Source: Myxococcota bacterium
GTDB lineage: Bacteria; Myxococcota_A; Polyangia; JAAYKL01
Length of the DNA: 64,000 nt
NCBI GenBank assembly: GCA_030065855.1
Contig: JASJCT010000004.1
Coordinates: forward strand, 1-64,000
Direction: 5' to 3'
Part shown: piece by piece, positions 40,645-48,390 of the stretch
Numbering within the stretch: the stretch's first letter is position 1
Layout of the letters: each line of letters begins with the position of its first letter
The notes under the pieces: model-generated
The model's input: only the letters and a program-made list of their open reading frames with translations
Told to the model about the DNA's origin: nothing
Database searches by the model: none
Translations under genes and position numbers: made by a program

Positions 40645-41919
40645 ATGAGAAAGCCGGAGAACAAGCGGGTTGTCGTCGTCGGGTATGAGATCTCAACCGC
40701 CCTTGGCCATGGGTTTGACAATACCTGGCAGCAGGCTGTTGCTGGCGAATCCGGCGTGGGGTGGCTGACCCGGTTCGACGCAGGATCCTATCCAGTTAAG
40801 ACAGCAGGTGAAATTCCAGACTATGACCCGCTGCAGTACAGCTTTCTCACTGAACGCGACATTTATCTTTGGGATGCCAAGTACATTCCAATGACAATGG
40901 CACTTTGCCACGATGTAGCCCAAAAGACGGGCCTTACCGTAAGCGAGGAAAATACCCACCGCATTGGTGCACTCATAGGTTCGGCCATTAACGGCAACGA
41001 CTCCTATGAACAGAATTTGAACGGCCTGCGACGCGGCGGTGCGCTCAAGGTCTCACCGTTTTGTCTGCCCAACATTTGCGCCAATATGCCGGCAGGTAAA
41101 ACTTCGATTTTATTAGGTTTTACCGGGCCTGTCATGGCCCCTGCCACAGCCTGTGCCACAGCCAATCACTGCATTGCCGAGGCAGCCAAAATCATCCAGC
41201 GGGGAGATGCGGACGCCATGTTTGCCGGTGGTGTGGAGCTACCCCTGCTGCCCGCTATTTTCTACGGCTTTGGAAACATGCGCGCGCTTGCCCAAACCGA
41301 TGAGGCAGACCGGGCAAGTGTCAATCCCAGATTGGCGAGCCGACCGTTCAGCAAGGATCGCAGGGGATTTGTCCTGGCTGAAGGCGCGGGTATTTTACTG
41401 CTTACTTCCATGGATTTTGCCCTTGAACATCAGATGCCAATACTTGCCGAAGTCCTGGGACAGCACATGAACTCAGATGCCTATCACTACACCAACCCCA
41501 AAGTGGAGACAATTGCTACGTGTGTGCGCCAGGCCATTGAAGACGCGGATATTGCCATCGATGAGGTCGGGTATATCAATGCCCACGGTACATCCACAAA
41601 AGCAGGCGACAAGGCCGAGGTGGCGTGTTTGCGTCAGGTGTTCGGCGATCAACTCAGACACATCCCCATATCTTCGAGCAAATCCCAGCTCGGCCACTCT
41701 TTGGCTGCCTCTGCTGCACTTGAGGCGGCTGTTACCATTCAGGGATTGGTGGAAGATACGGTCTTACCCACGCTCAACCTGAGGATAGACCCTGATTTTG
41801 ACGACCTCGACTTGGTGCCAGATAAGGCCCGTAAGGTGCGTTACGATATCGCGATTTCAAATTCCTTTGGATTTGGCGGGCCCAATTGCTGCGTGGTCTT
41901 CAAGCGATGGGAAGGATGA
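40645..41919 (+). CDS. Beta-ketoacyl-ACP synthase (FabF/KAS II-like)
   Basis: The 424-residue protein has the catalytic triad of KAS enzymes: Cys in APATACATANHCIAEA, His in NAHGTSTKAGDKAE and His in KSQLGHSLAASAALEA. It extends acyl chains by condensation of malonyl-ACP. The order is that of FabF-type enzymes, but with some unusual segments (RDIYLWDAKYIPMTM). The next gene encodes a thioesterase, so the pair might release or modify a special fatty acid. TAGGAAGACCAC precedes the ATG. Confidence 0.9.
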   Translation: MRKPENKRVVVVGYEISTALGHGFDNTWQQAVAGESGVGWLTRFDAGSYPVKTAGEIPDYDPLQYSFLTERDIYLWDAKYIPMTMALCHDVAQKTGLTVSEENTHRIGALIGSAINGNDSYEQNLNGLRRGGALKVSPFCLPNICANMPAGKTSILLGFTGPVMAPATACATANHCIAEAAKIIQRGDADAMFAGGVELPLLPAIFYGFGNMRALAQTDEADRASVNPRLASRPFSKDRRGFVLAEGAGILLLTSMDFALEHQMPILAEVLGQHMNSDAYHYTNPKVETIATCVRQAIEDADIAIDEVGYINAHGTSTKAGDKAEVACLRQVFGDQLRHIPISSSKSQLGHSLAASAALEAAVTIQGLVEDTVLPTLNLRIDPDFDDLDLVPDKARKVRYDIAISNSFGFGGPNCCVVFKRWEG

Positions 41920-41923
41920 GGTT

Positions 41924-42403
41924 GTGAGAAGAGCTTTTGACATCGGCAAAGAACTGGATGGGGACTTCATCGTAGAAACCGACACTGGACTGCGGTGGCA
42001 TCGCGAGCGATTCCGCGTGCTGTACGCAGATACAGACAAGGCCGGTGTGGTGTATCACGCCAACTACCTCAAGTACTTTGAGATCGGCCGGGCCGGGCTC
42101 ATCCGCGCGAGTGGCCGGAGCTACAAAGAGATCGAGGCCCTGGGGCTGTTTCACCCGATTGTCGACTTGAGGGTACAGTATGAATCCTACGCTGATTATG
42201 ATGATGAGCTTGCAGTGTATGCCCGCCCCAGTGAGATCGCACCGGTGAAATTTGGCTATAGCTACGTGGTTCGGCACGACGGTGACGCAAGGGTCGTGGC
42301 CCACGGATATACGGTTCATTGCTGTATCGATACCGCGCACAAAGTGCTGCCAGTAGATGAGGTTACACAAGCCATATTTAAAGATTTCGGCGTCACGCGA
42401 TAG
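41924..42403 (+). CDS. YbgC-family 4-hydroxybenzoyl-CoA-type thioesterase
   Basis: The 159-residue protein (GTG start at 41924, 4 nt after the KAS stop and after GAAGG) has the hotdog pattern VLYADTDKAGVVYHANYLKYFEIGRAGLIRASGRSYKEIEALG, in which Asp and the following residues are catalytic in YbgC-like thioesterases. The remainder, VDLRVQYESYADYDDELAVYARPSEIAPVKFGYSYVV, completes the fold. It is probably co-expressed with the ketoacyl synthase and hydrolyses acyl-ACP or acyl-CoA. Confidence 0.88.
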   Translation: MRRAFDIGKELDGDFIVETDTGLRWHRERFRVLYADTDKAGVVYHANYLKYFEIGRAGLIRASGRSYKEIEALGLFHPIVDLRVQYESYADYDDELAVYARPSEIAPVKFGYSYVVRHDGDARVVAHGYTVHCCIDTAHKVLPVDEVTQAIFKDFGVTR

Positions 42404-42404
42404 T

Positions 42405-43223
42405 TTAATTGCCCAGTAAAAAAGGATAATTGAAATTCTTAAAGCAGGCCCTGAAGCGCGGGAATTGGGATTTGAATTCCGGGTTTATTGCCATGATCCG
42501 TTCCTCAACACACCTGGCCTCAGGTGTGCCGGCGAGCATGTTTCTCGTTTCTGCGCGAATGATGCGTCCGGTGCTGCTGAGGACAATCCACACGGTGAAC
42601 GGCTGCTTTGGCCGTTGCAAACACGAGGTAAGGCGCGCGTTCATTTTGGCAAACACCGCATAGACATCGTCGATATTTGGGAAATAGGGCAGATAGTCAG
42701 CTGTGGGGCCAGCATCAGCCGTGACAGTCGATGGTGGGGGTAACAGTAGCTCGGCACAGGTGATGTTCTGTCGCTCCAGCGCATCCAGGGTTTTTATTCG
42801 GCGGCGGATGCTGTCTGCCAGGTAGGGATCCAAGGGAGCGTCAATATCGTCGAGTATGTCGAGGGCCTTTGTATAAAAACGGCGGGCATTGTCATAGTCG
42901 CCCGTGCGCATAAACACAGAGGCTTGATCGTCCAGGTTCGAGGCCACCGGCTCGCTCTTTGGGCCAACTGCGGGCAGGAGGTGTTCGTACACCTGCTTAA
43001 AAATCTTCTGCGCTGGGCCGTTGTGACCGGTTCGCTTGAGGTCATAGGCGCGTTCTGTCAGCTCTTGGGCCGACGCCAGGACTGCGCGGCGGCGTTCAAT
43101 TGTCGCTTTGTCTTCTTTGGTGGCGCAGCTGGCATTGCCCAACATGAAGAGCATCAGCAGAACCCGATACAGCAACAAGGTATTCAACCGCCGATTGCTA
43201 CTGACCAGGGACGAATTTGCCAA
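42405..43223 (-). CDS. TPR lipoprotein of unknown function
   Basis: The 272-residue protein starts with TTG (43223). It has a lipoprotein signal (LYRVLLMLFMLGNASC), TPR-like helices (AQELTERAYDLKRTGHNGPAQKIFKQVYEHLL; DYDNARRFYTKALDILDDIDAP) and a C-terminal beta-type region with CLQRPKQPFTVWIVLSSTGRIIRAE, resembling the TonB-like or AgmX-type domains of myxobacterial lipoproteins. It overlaps the 3' end of the YciI gene by 40 bp. Confidence 0.7.
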   Translation of the reverse strand: MANSSLVSSNRRLNTLLLYRVLLMLFMLGNASCATKEDKATIERRRAVLASAQELTERAYDLKRTGHNGPAQKIFKQVYEHLLPAVGPKSEPVASNLDDQASVFMRTGDYDNARRFYTKALDILDDIDAPLDPYLADSIRRRIKTLDALERQNITCAELLLPPPSTVTADAGPTADYLPYFPNIDDVYAVFAKMNARLTSCLQRPKQPFTVWIVLSSTGRIIRAETRNMLAGTPEARCVEERIMAINPEFKSQFPRFRACFKNFNYPFLLGN

Positions 43224-43459
43224 TCTGCAACCAGCCCATTTTTGACGTAGGGATCTTGTTCGACAAAGCGCTCCACTTTTGAGACGTCGTCGGTTTTAAA
43301 AATCAGCACTGCGCCAAATGGGGGCTCGACAAATGCACCGGCCATGAAAATATCACCGCGCTGATGCGCCGCGCTCGCAAGCTCTAGATGGGCCTGGCGC
43401 AGGGGTTCCCGACGCTGCAGATAGTCGTCCCGGTAGGTATAGAACAACACGAAGTACAT
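43184..43459 (-). CDS. YciI-like protein
   Basis: The 91-residue protein (start at 43459 after CAGGAGCAATGAG) has the YciI/YCII-related pattern MYFVLFYTYRDDYLQRREPLRQAHLELASAAHQRGDIFMAGAFVEP and the ending AVLIFKTDDVSKVERFVEQDPYVKNGLV. The His of QAHL lies where family catalytic or binding residues are. The family is related to ferredoxin-like dimeric alpha/beta barrels; its exact function is not known. It is co-directional with the lipoprotein downstream (overlap 40 bp). Confidence 0.87.
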   Translation of the reverse strand: MYFVLFYTYRDDYLQRREPLRQAHLELASAAHQRGDIFMAGAFVEPPFGAVLIFKTDDVSKVERFVEQDPYVKNGLVADWQIRPWSVAIGG

Positions 43460-43547
43460 CTCATTGCTCCTGGGTTTATCTTCAGAGCTTTTAAAAGCCG
43501 ATATTGCCCTGTTTGTCAATGAGCGGCGCTTATCAGGCGTCCTTGGT

Positions 43548-44534
43548 TCATGGAGCATCATCATCACAGGGCGGGATGCTGGTCAGACCTGAATTTTCTT
43601 CAACTGGCTCGATGTGGGAGACCACGTCCACGATACTGGGAATTTCCTTCATTAGCTGGGTTTTGGCAATTTCTGCAATGGCGTGGCCTTTGCGGACCGA
43701 GAGATCACCGTCTACTAAAATGTGCAGGTCCACGTGGAGGCCGAGACCGCTGAACCGAGACCGAATTTGGTGAACATCCCGGACGCTGTCGATACGTTGA
43801 ACAATCCGCTGAATTTTCTCTATTTCTTCAGCAGTTGCGCCCTTATCGGTGAGCTGGGCAAGGCCTGGCATTACAATTTGCCACGCCGCGTAGAGGATAA
43901 ACATGGAGACCAGCAGTGCCCCAATACCATCAAGGAAGGTCAGTGAGGGATCGACTCTTGACAGACCAACAGTAATGACTGCTGGAATGGAGCTCATGGC
44001 GTCTGAACGATGGTGCCACGCATTGGCAATCAGGGCAGGGGATTGGGTGCGGGTGCCTGCTTTCTTGGTCCATCGGTAGAGCACTTCCTTGGTTGCAACA
44101 GAGATAAGTGCCGCAATCAAAGCGACATTTCCCGGTGGATGGCGACCCGGTTCGGCAAATGAGGAGACCGCATCTGCGACAATGCCAAAGGCAACGGCTG
44201 CCAGGGAAAGGCCGATAAATACCGTTACAACCGTTTCGATCCGGCGGTGGCCATAGGGGTGGTCCGCATCAGGTGGCTTGGTCCAAAAGTTCACGCCAAT
44301 CAGGATCGCAACGTCAGTCACACAGTCTGAGAGGCTGTGAATAGCATCGGCCACCACGGCCTGACTCGATCCCCAGACACCGCCGATGAATTTGACAAGG
44401 GAAAGGAATAGATTTATCGCCAGCCCGATCAGCACGGCTCGACGGACTTGTTTTGACTGGGTGGTAAGTATTTTTTTTGCCTTGTCGCGCATCCCAGCCC
44501 ATCTTTTAGGGACCCCAAGTAGAACTAGCACCAT
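43548..44534 (-). CDS. Cation diffusion facilitator (CDF) metal transporter
   Basis: The protein of up to 328 residues has six predicted spans. The metal sites are in ADAIHSLSDCVTD (second span) and ANAWHHRSDAMSS (fifth span), and the DADHPYGHRRIETV cytoplasmic motif is present. The C-terminal domain (SVRDVHQIRSRFSGLGLHVDLHILVDGDLSV) has the CDF metallochaperone-like fold. It exports divalent cations such as zinc, iron or manganese. A start at 44492 would also fit, as no clear ribosome-binding site distinguishes them. Confidence 0.9.
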   Translation of the reverse strand: MVLVLLGVPKRWAGMRDKAKKILTTQSKQVRRAVLIGLAINLFLSLVKFIGGVWGSSQAVVADAIHSLSDCVTDVAILIGVNFWTKPPDADHPYGHRRIETVVTVFIGLSLAAVAFGIVADAVSSFAEPGRHPPGNVALIAALISVATKEVLYRWTKKAGTRTQSPALIANAWHHRSDAMSSIPAVITVGLSRVDPSLTFLDGIGALLVSMFILYAAWQIVMPGLAQLTDKGATAEEIEKIQRIVQRIDSVRDVHQIRSRFSGLGLHVDLHILVDGDLSVRKGHAIAEIAKTQLMKEIPSIVDVVSHIEPVEENSGLTSIPPCDDDAP

Positions 44535-44806
44535 CGGCGTTCTCTACTGGGTTGTCAATGAGTGTAGCAGATCCCGTTAAGGGAAGCCGATTGCCCGACC
44601 TGTCCGAATTGAAAGAAAATGCAATGGGCTCAAAAAAAAATACTTGAAATTGTGCGCGCATGGATAAAAATATAAATATTTTCCATGGGTTTACTTCATT
44701 TGTAGATCATTGGGGCGTGGAATATGTTGCTCGATAAAAATATGTTAAGCTATTACTTGTTTCACAATCTATTCATGCCGAAGCGAGGAAAACAAGGAGT
44801 CGCGCA
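44535..44806. other. AT-rich intergenic region with a long palindrome
   Basis: There is no gene. A near-perfect inverted repeat lies at 44659-44687 (CATGGA-TAAAAATAT ... AATATTTT-CCATG), an AT-rich hairpin or operator upstream of the OmpA-family gene. GGAG follows near the ATG at 44807 (AACAAGGAGTCGCGC). No convincing -35/-10 pair was found. Confidence 0.5.
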
Positions 44807-47110
44807 ATGAGGCGTACACTGTCAGCTATAATGTGTTGTTGGGTGTGTGTTCTATCTGTTTTTGACAGCCGTGTAGCCCAGGCACAGTATGATGATGATA
44901 GCGCGTCGTACTACGACGAGATAGCGGCTGGCACAACCCCGGCTGAAAAAAATGAGGCAGCTGTCGATAAAGCCGGATCTGAATCAGGTGAAACAGATAC
45001 CTCCGAAGTCGAGCCTGATCCTTATGGGTCAGTCGAGACAACCGACACATTTACACCGATGGCCTCGGCAGATGTACCTGCTGATCCAGGGCAGACACGT
45101 CAACAGAAGCCTTGGGATTGGCGGGGCTCGCGCCATCACCTAAGCCTTCGGGGACCCACAGGGCTTTTTCATATCATCGAGGCCGGTTCGGATAAGGCAG
45201 GTACGTTTGGTCTTGGGGTTCACGGCGCCTTTTTTCGATTTTCAGATTACCTGTATGCGAACGACAAAAACACCCAAATATGGGGCGGGATTAACCTCCG
45301 CCTGACACCCCTTGAGTTCCTGGAAATTTTCATCGGCCTGAGGAGCTTTGTGAACTACAACAATCTGTCCTCTCCATCCCTGTCCCAGGCGCTGGGACAC
45401 CCCGAGATCGGCGTCAAGGGCTTTTTCTCCCCGGTTGATTGGATTACCCTCGGCGGTCTCGTAGGTGCGGCGTTTAGGAATCCAGCAGGTCAATTCGATG
45501 TTTCCTTTAAGGGAACCAACGCTGATCTGGCTCTGTTTTCCACGTTTGATATCTCGAAATTAAACAAAATGCTCCCGCTGCGCGCCCATTTAAACGTAGG
45601 GTATCTCTTTGATCAGTCCTCCAAGCTGGTTGAAGACTATGAAAGGGATCAAGGCGGATGTGATACAGATGAGGACGGGGATGGCACCGCTGATTACGAG
45701 GGGTGCTTAAATCCGATTGCGCGGACTGCCCTTGGGATCAACCGCAATGACCAGCTTCGAGTTGGTGTTGGGGTTGATGTGTTGTTGCCGTATGTATCCC
45801 CCATCGTCGAGTATTGGCTTGAAATTCCCGTGAATAGACAGGACTTCACGTGTCCGGAAAAGATTTTAGGCAGCCCGGATTCCTGTTTGAAGCAAGAGGG
45901 ATTTACAGGTATGCGGCAGTGGGTGACGCTGGGGGCCCGCATCTTACCACCCATCTCGTCGCTTGCAGTTGACGTGGGTTTGGATCTTGGACTGACCGGA
46001 TGGGCACCCAGTGTACATGAGTTGGCTGCCCAGGCGCCCTATCGCGTCATTGTCGGTGTGAGTTACGGTTTTGGCCCTGCTGAGAAGGTAGCGGCGCCTC
46101 GGACTGAATCGGTTGCCACGGGCATCGCCCCGCCAGAAGAAGACCAACCAAAAGTCGTCATTGCCGGGTATGTACACGATGCAACGTCAACGGAAAAGGG
46201 CATTCCAGGCGCTGTCATTACCTACGTGGACAGGGATCTTACCCCGCAGGTGACCGGCCATGATGGGCGGTTTCAATCCTATGATCTGCCGCCAGGCCCA
46301 TTGACCCTAGCTGTAGCAGCAGATGGTTATCGCGAAGGATCGTTTGTCGTTTCTATCCCGAGCCCCGAGGGGTACCGCGCAGACACCCCAGAAGTTGATG
46401 GATCAGACCAAGCCCTAAAACCACTCGAAGTGCAGCTCAACTGCCCACTGGTGCCCCTACTCAGCACGGGCACGATGCTGATCCGCGTCCTCGACGAGAA
46501 AGGCGAACCCATGCCGAACGCGGTCGTCACCATGAAAGGCCCTGTCGAGGTTCGGGAGACAAGCGGGCAGGACGGCAAGGTAGAGCAAGAGGTGGTATCT
46601 GGCCAGTATTCGCTGACGATTGAAAAGGAAGGATATCTGAGTAAATCAAAGGCCATTACACTCGCAGAAGGTGCTTATGCTGATGTGGAAATCCCCTTGG
46701 CGCCTAAGCCAAAGGAAAGCAACGTCGTCGTAGAGAAGAAGCGTATCGTCATTAAAAAGAAAATTCATTTTGCAACCGGGGCTGACAAAATACTTCCGGA
46801 CGCATTTCCCCTCTTGGACGAGGTTGCCTATGTGCTGCAATCCCATCCCGATATTACCCGCGTCGAAATCCAAGGCCATACAGATAACCGGGGCAGGAGA
46901 AAACTCAATATCAGGTTAAGCGATAAGCGGGCCCGTGCGGTAAGGGATTATCTCATGGGCGCGGGGGTGGCAGCTGATCGCCTCGAAGCCAAGGGGTATG
47001 GGCCGAACAAGCCTATTGCTCCCAACATTACCGCTGGGGGACGCGCGCGCAACCGCCGCGTGGAGTTTCGCATTCTCAGTCGCACAGGCGACACCGGGGG
47101 CGAAGACTAG
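44807..47110 (+). CDS. OmpA-family outer-membrane protein with Asp-rich and carboxypeptidase-regulatory-type domains
   Basis: The 767-residue protein has a signal peptide (SAIMCCWVCVLSVFDSRVAQA), a beta-barrel-like N-terminal half (FGLGVHGAFFRFSDYL; IWGGINLRLTPLEFLEIFIGLRSF) with a Ca-binding-like Asp loop (CDTDEDGDGTADYEGC), two carboxypeptidase-regulatory-like beta modules (VVIAGYVHDATSTEKGIPGAVITYVDRD; LIRVLDEKGEPMPNAVVTMKGPVEVRET), and a C-terminal OmpA peptidoglycan-binding domain (RVEIQGHTDNRGRRKLNIRLSDKRARAVRDYL). It probably ties the outer membrane to the peptidoglycan. Confidence 0.88.
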   Translation: MRRTLSAIMCCWVCVLSVFDSRVAQAQYDDDSASYYDEIAAGTTPAEKNEAAVDKAGSESGETDTSEVEPDPYGSVETTDTFTPMASADVPADPGQTRQQKPWDWRGSRHHLSLRGPTGLFHIIEAGSDKAGTFGLGVHGAFFRFSDYLYANDKNTQIWGGINLRLTPLEFLEIFIGLRSFVNYNNLSSPSLSQALGHPEIGVKGFFSPVDWITLGGLVGAAFRNPAGQFDVSFKGTNADLALFSTFDISKLNKMLPLRAHLNVGYLFDQSSKLVEDYERDQGGCDTDEDGDGTADYEGCLNPIARTALGINRNDQLRVGVGVDVLLPYVSPIVEYWLEIPVNRQDFTCPEKILGSPDSCLKQEGFTGMRQWVTLGARILPPISSLAVDVGLDLGLTGWAPSVHELAAQAPYRVIVGVSYGFGPAEKVAAPRTESVATGIAPPEEDQPKVVIAGYVHDATSTEKGIPGAVITYVDRDLTPQVTGHDGRFQSYDLPPGPLTLAVAADGYREGSFVVSIPSPEGYRADTPEVDGSDQALKPLEVQLNCPLVPLLSTGTMLIRVLDEKGEPMPNAVVTMKGPVEVRETSGQDGKVEQEVVSGQYSLTIEKEGYLSKSKAITLAEGAYADVEIPLAPKPKESNVVVEKKRIVIKKKIHFATGADKILPDAFPLLDEVAYVLQSHPDITRVEIQGHTDNRGRRKLNIRLSDKRARAVRDYLMGAGVAADRLEAKGYGPNKPIAPNITAGGRARNRRVEFRILSRTGDTGGED

Positions 47111-47126
47111 GACTAAGTGCTGACGT

Positions 47127-47195
47127 GTCCGCCTCCGCCGAGCCTACGGCGGGATCTTGGATCTTCTACATCTACCTCGAAACTCGATAACCACG
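47127..47195. repeat. Family R2 element, left part only
   Basis: The segment GTCCGCCTCCGCCGAGCC ... ACCTCGAAACTCGATAACCA matches the left two-thirds of the element at 2295-2414. It stops at CCACG, exactly where the family R1 element (47196-47358) begins. It is a truncated copy, either broken by the R1 insertion or joined to it by recombination. Confidence 0.7.
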
Positions 47196-47358
47196 CTAGT
47201 GCTCATTCAAGCCTACTCTGACGGGTGGAGATTCCGATTTCCCCCTTTGAAAAAGGGGGTTAGGGGGATTTCCAAACACTGCGGGAATATTCACGAAATC
47301 CCCCCTCCCCCCTTTTTCAAAGGGGGAGTTTATGACCCATCACTTGACGAGGTACTAG
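47196..47358. mobile_element. Family R1 MITE-like element, full length (copy B)
   Basis: This 163-bp element begins CTAGTGCTCATTCAAG and ends CTTGACGAGGTACTAG, an imperfect terminal inverted repeat. It contains two head-to-head C/G-tract palindromes. It is homologous over its length to copy A (18615-18782). Its right-end CTAG supplies the TAG stop of the gene 47355-48227 on the minus strand. CTAG may be the target sequence or part of the ends. Confidence 0.85.
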
Positions 47359-48227
47359 TTTCCCTCGTATTTTCGCCGCACCGCAGATGCTCGGGTTTTG
47401 TATTCGCGTCTTGTGATCTTGCCAGCTCTGAGCTCTGCCTTCAACTGCTCGTATTCTGCTGCGCGCCACTTGCGAATTTTTTGCTGGTGGGCCCTGTAGG
47501 TTTCCCTTGTAATCTTTCCACTGCGCAGCGCATCTTTGAGTTGGCGCATGGTCGTGTATTGAACAGGTGCTTTTTTGGGGGTTGGTGACGCAGCAGGTGG
47601 TTGGATGGTTTTGACAGGTGGGGTAGGGGCAGGCGTACCAGGTACAGATACGGCAACGGTCTTGGGCTGCTGTGTGTCCGTGGGTAAGGAGACGACCTCG
47701 CCTGCAGAGACGATGAGTTTTACCGTGCCCAGCTTTTCTCCGTTTTTGACGAACGAGATTTCGTGCTCCACACCAGCGGTAACCTTGATCGAGGCCCGGA
47801 CCGATGTATTGGCCCGCTTTACCATGCCCACGTATACGTCGATGCCGGGTTCGCCGGTTACGGTGATCGTCCCGACCATCCTGCGCAAGCGATCCAGCTC
47901 GGCCAGTACCTCGTCCCGGCGTTTGCTGGTTACGTCGTCTCCCCCTTGGCCCAGGTATTGCTCAAACGCCTCGATGGCCTCTCCATACCGCTTCAGAGCA
48001 GCCTCACATTGGCCGATGTTGTACTTAATCTTCCAGGAGGGATGGAGCGCATCTGCGTAGCGAAATTTTTTGACAGCTCCCTCCATGTCGCCGGCCTGAT
48101 ACAGATTCACGCCGGTCTTAAACGCCTTGAGTGCTCTTTGCTTGTCTGTCTTTGCCGCAGCCGATGCATCAAAACAGAGCAAAGTCGCGAGTACCAGGGC
48201 ATAAGCGCCTTTGAAAACTGTATTCAT
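47355..48227 (-). CDS. TPR/PEGA protein with C-terminal SHOCT-like repeats
   Basis: The 290-residue protein has a signal peptide (LVLATLLCFDASAAA), TPR helices (RALKAFKTGVNLYQAGDMEGAVKKFRYADALH; IKYNIGQCEAALKRYGEAIEAFEQYLG), and a PEGA-like beta domain (GTITVTGEPGIDVYVGMVKRANT). A Pro-rich linker (about 195-220) is followed by two copies of an (L)-K-x-x-L-R-x-GKIT-x-x-x-Y pattern (LKDALRSGKITRETYRAHQQK; LKAELRAGKITRREYKTRAS) that resemble short C-terminal (SHOCT) domains. The stop codon is part of the R1 element end, so the original C-terminus might have been longer. Confidence 0.78.
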   Translation of the reverse strand: MNTVFKGAYALVLATLLCFDASAAAKTDKQRALKAFKTGVNLYQAGDMEGAVKKFRYADALHPSWKIKYNIGQCEAALKRYGEAIEAFEQYLGQGGDDVTSKRRDEVLAELDRLRRMVGTITVTGEPGIDVYVGMVKRANTSVRASIKVTAGVEHEISFVKNGEKLGTVKLIVSAGEVVSLPTDTQQPKTVAVSVPGTPAPTPPVKTIQPPAASPTPKKAPVQYTTMRQLKDALRSGKITRETYRAHQQKIRKWRAAEYEQLKAELRAGKITRREYKTRASAVRRKYEGN

Positions 48228-48390
48228 TTTGCCACCTCGCCGTTAAGATTGTTTACATTTAACGTTAATTTATGCCATGAAATCCACATCATGAAAACAC
48301 AACCCTTGAAAAACCCAACCCTGCGCAAAGGACCTGTGGTTGGCAAGAAGCCCATCATCCAGGACACTGAAGGGCAATAAGAGGATGTCC

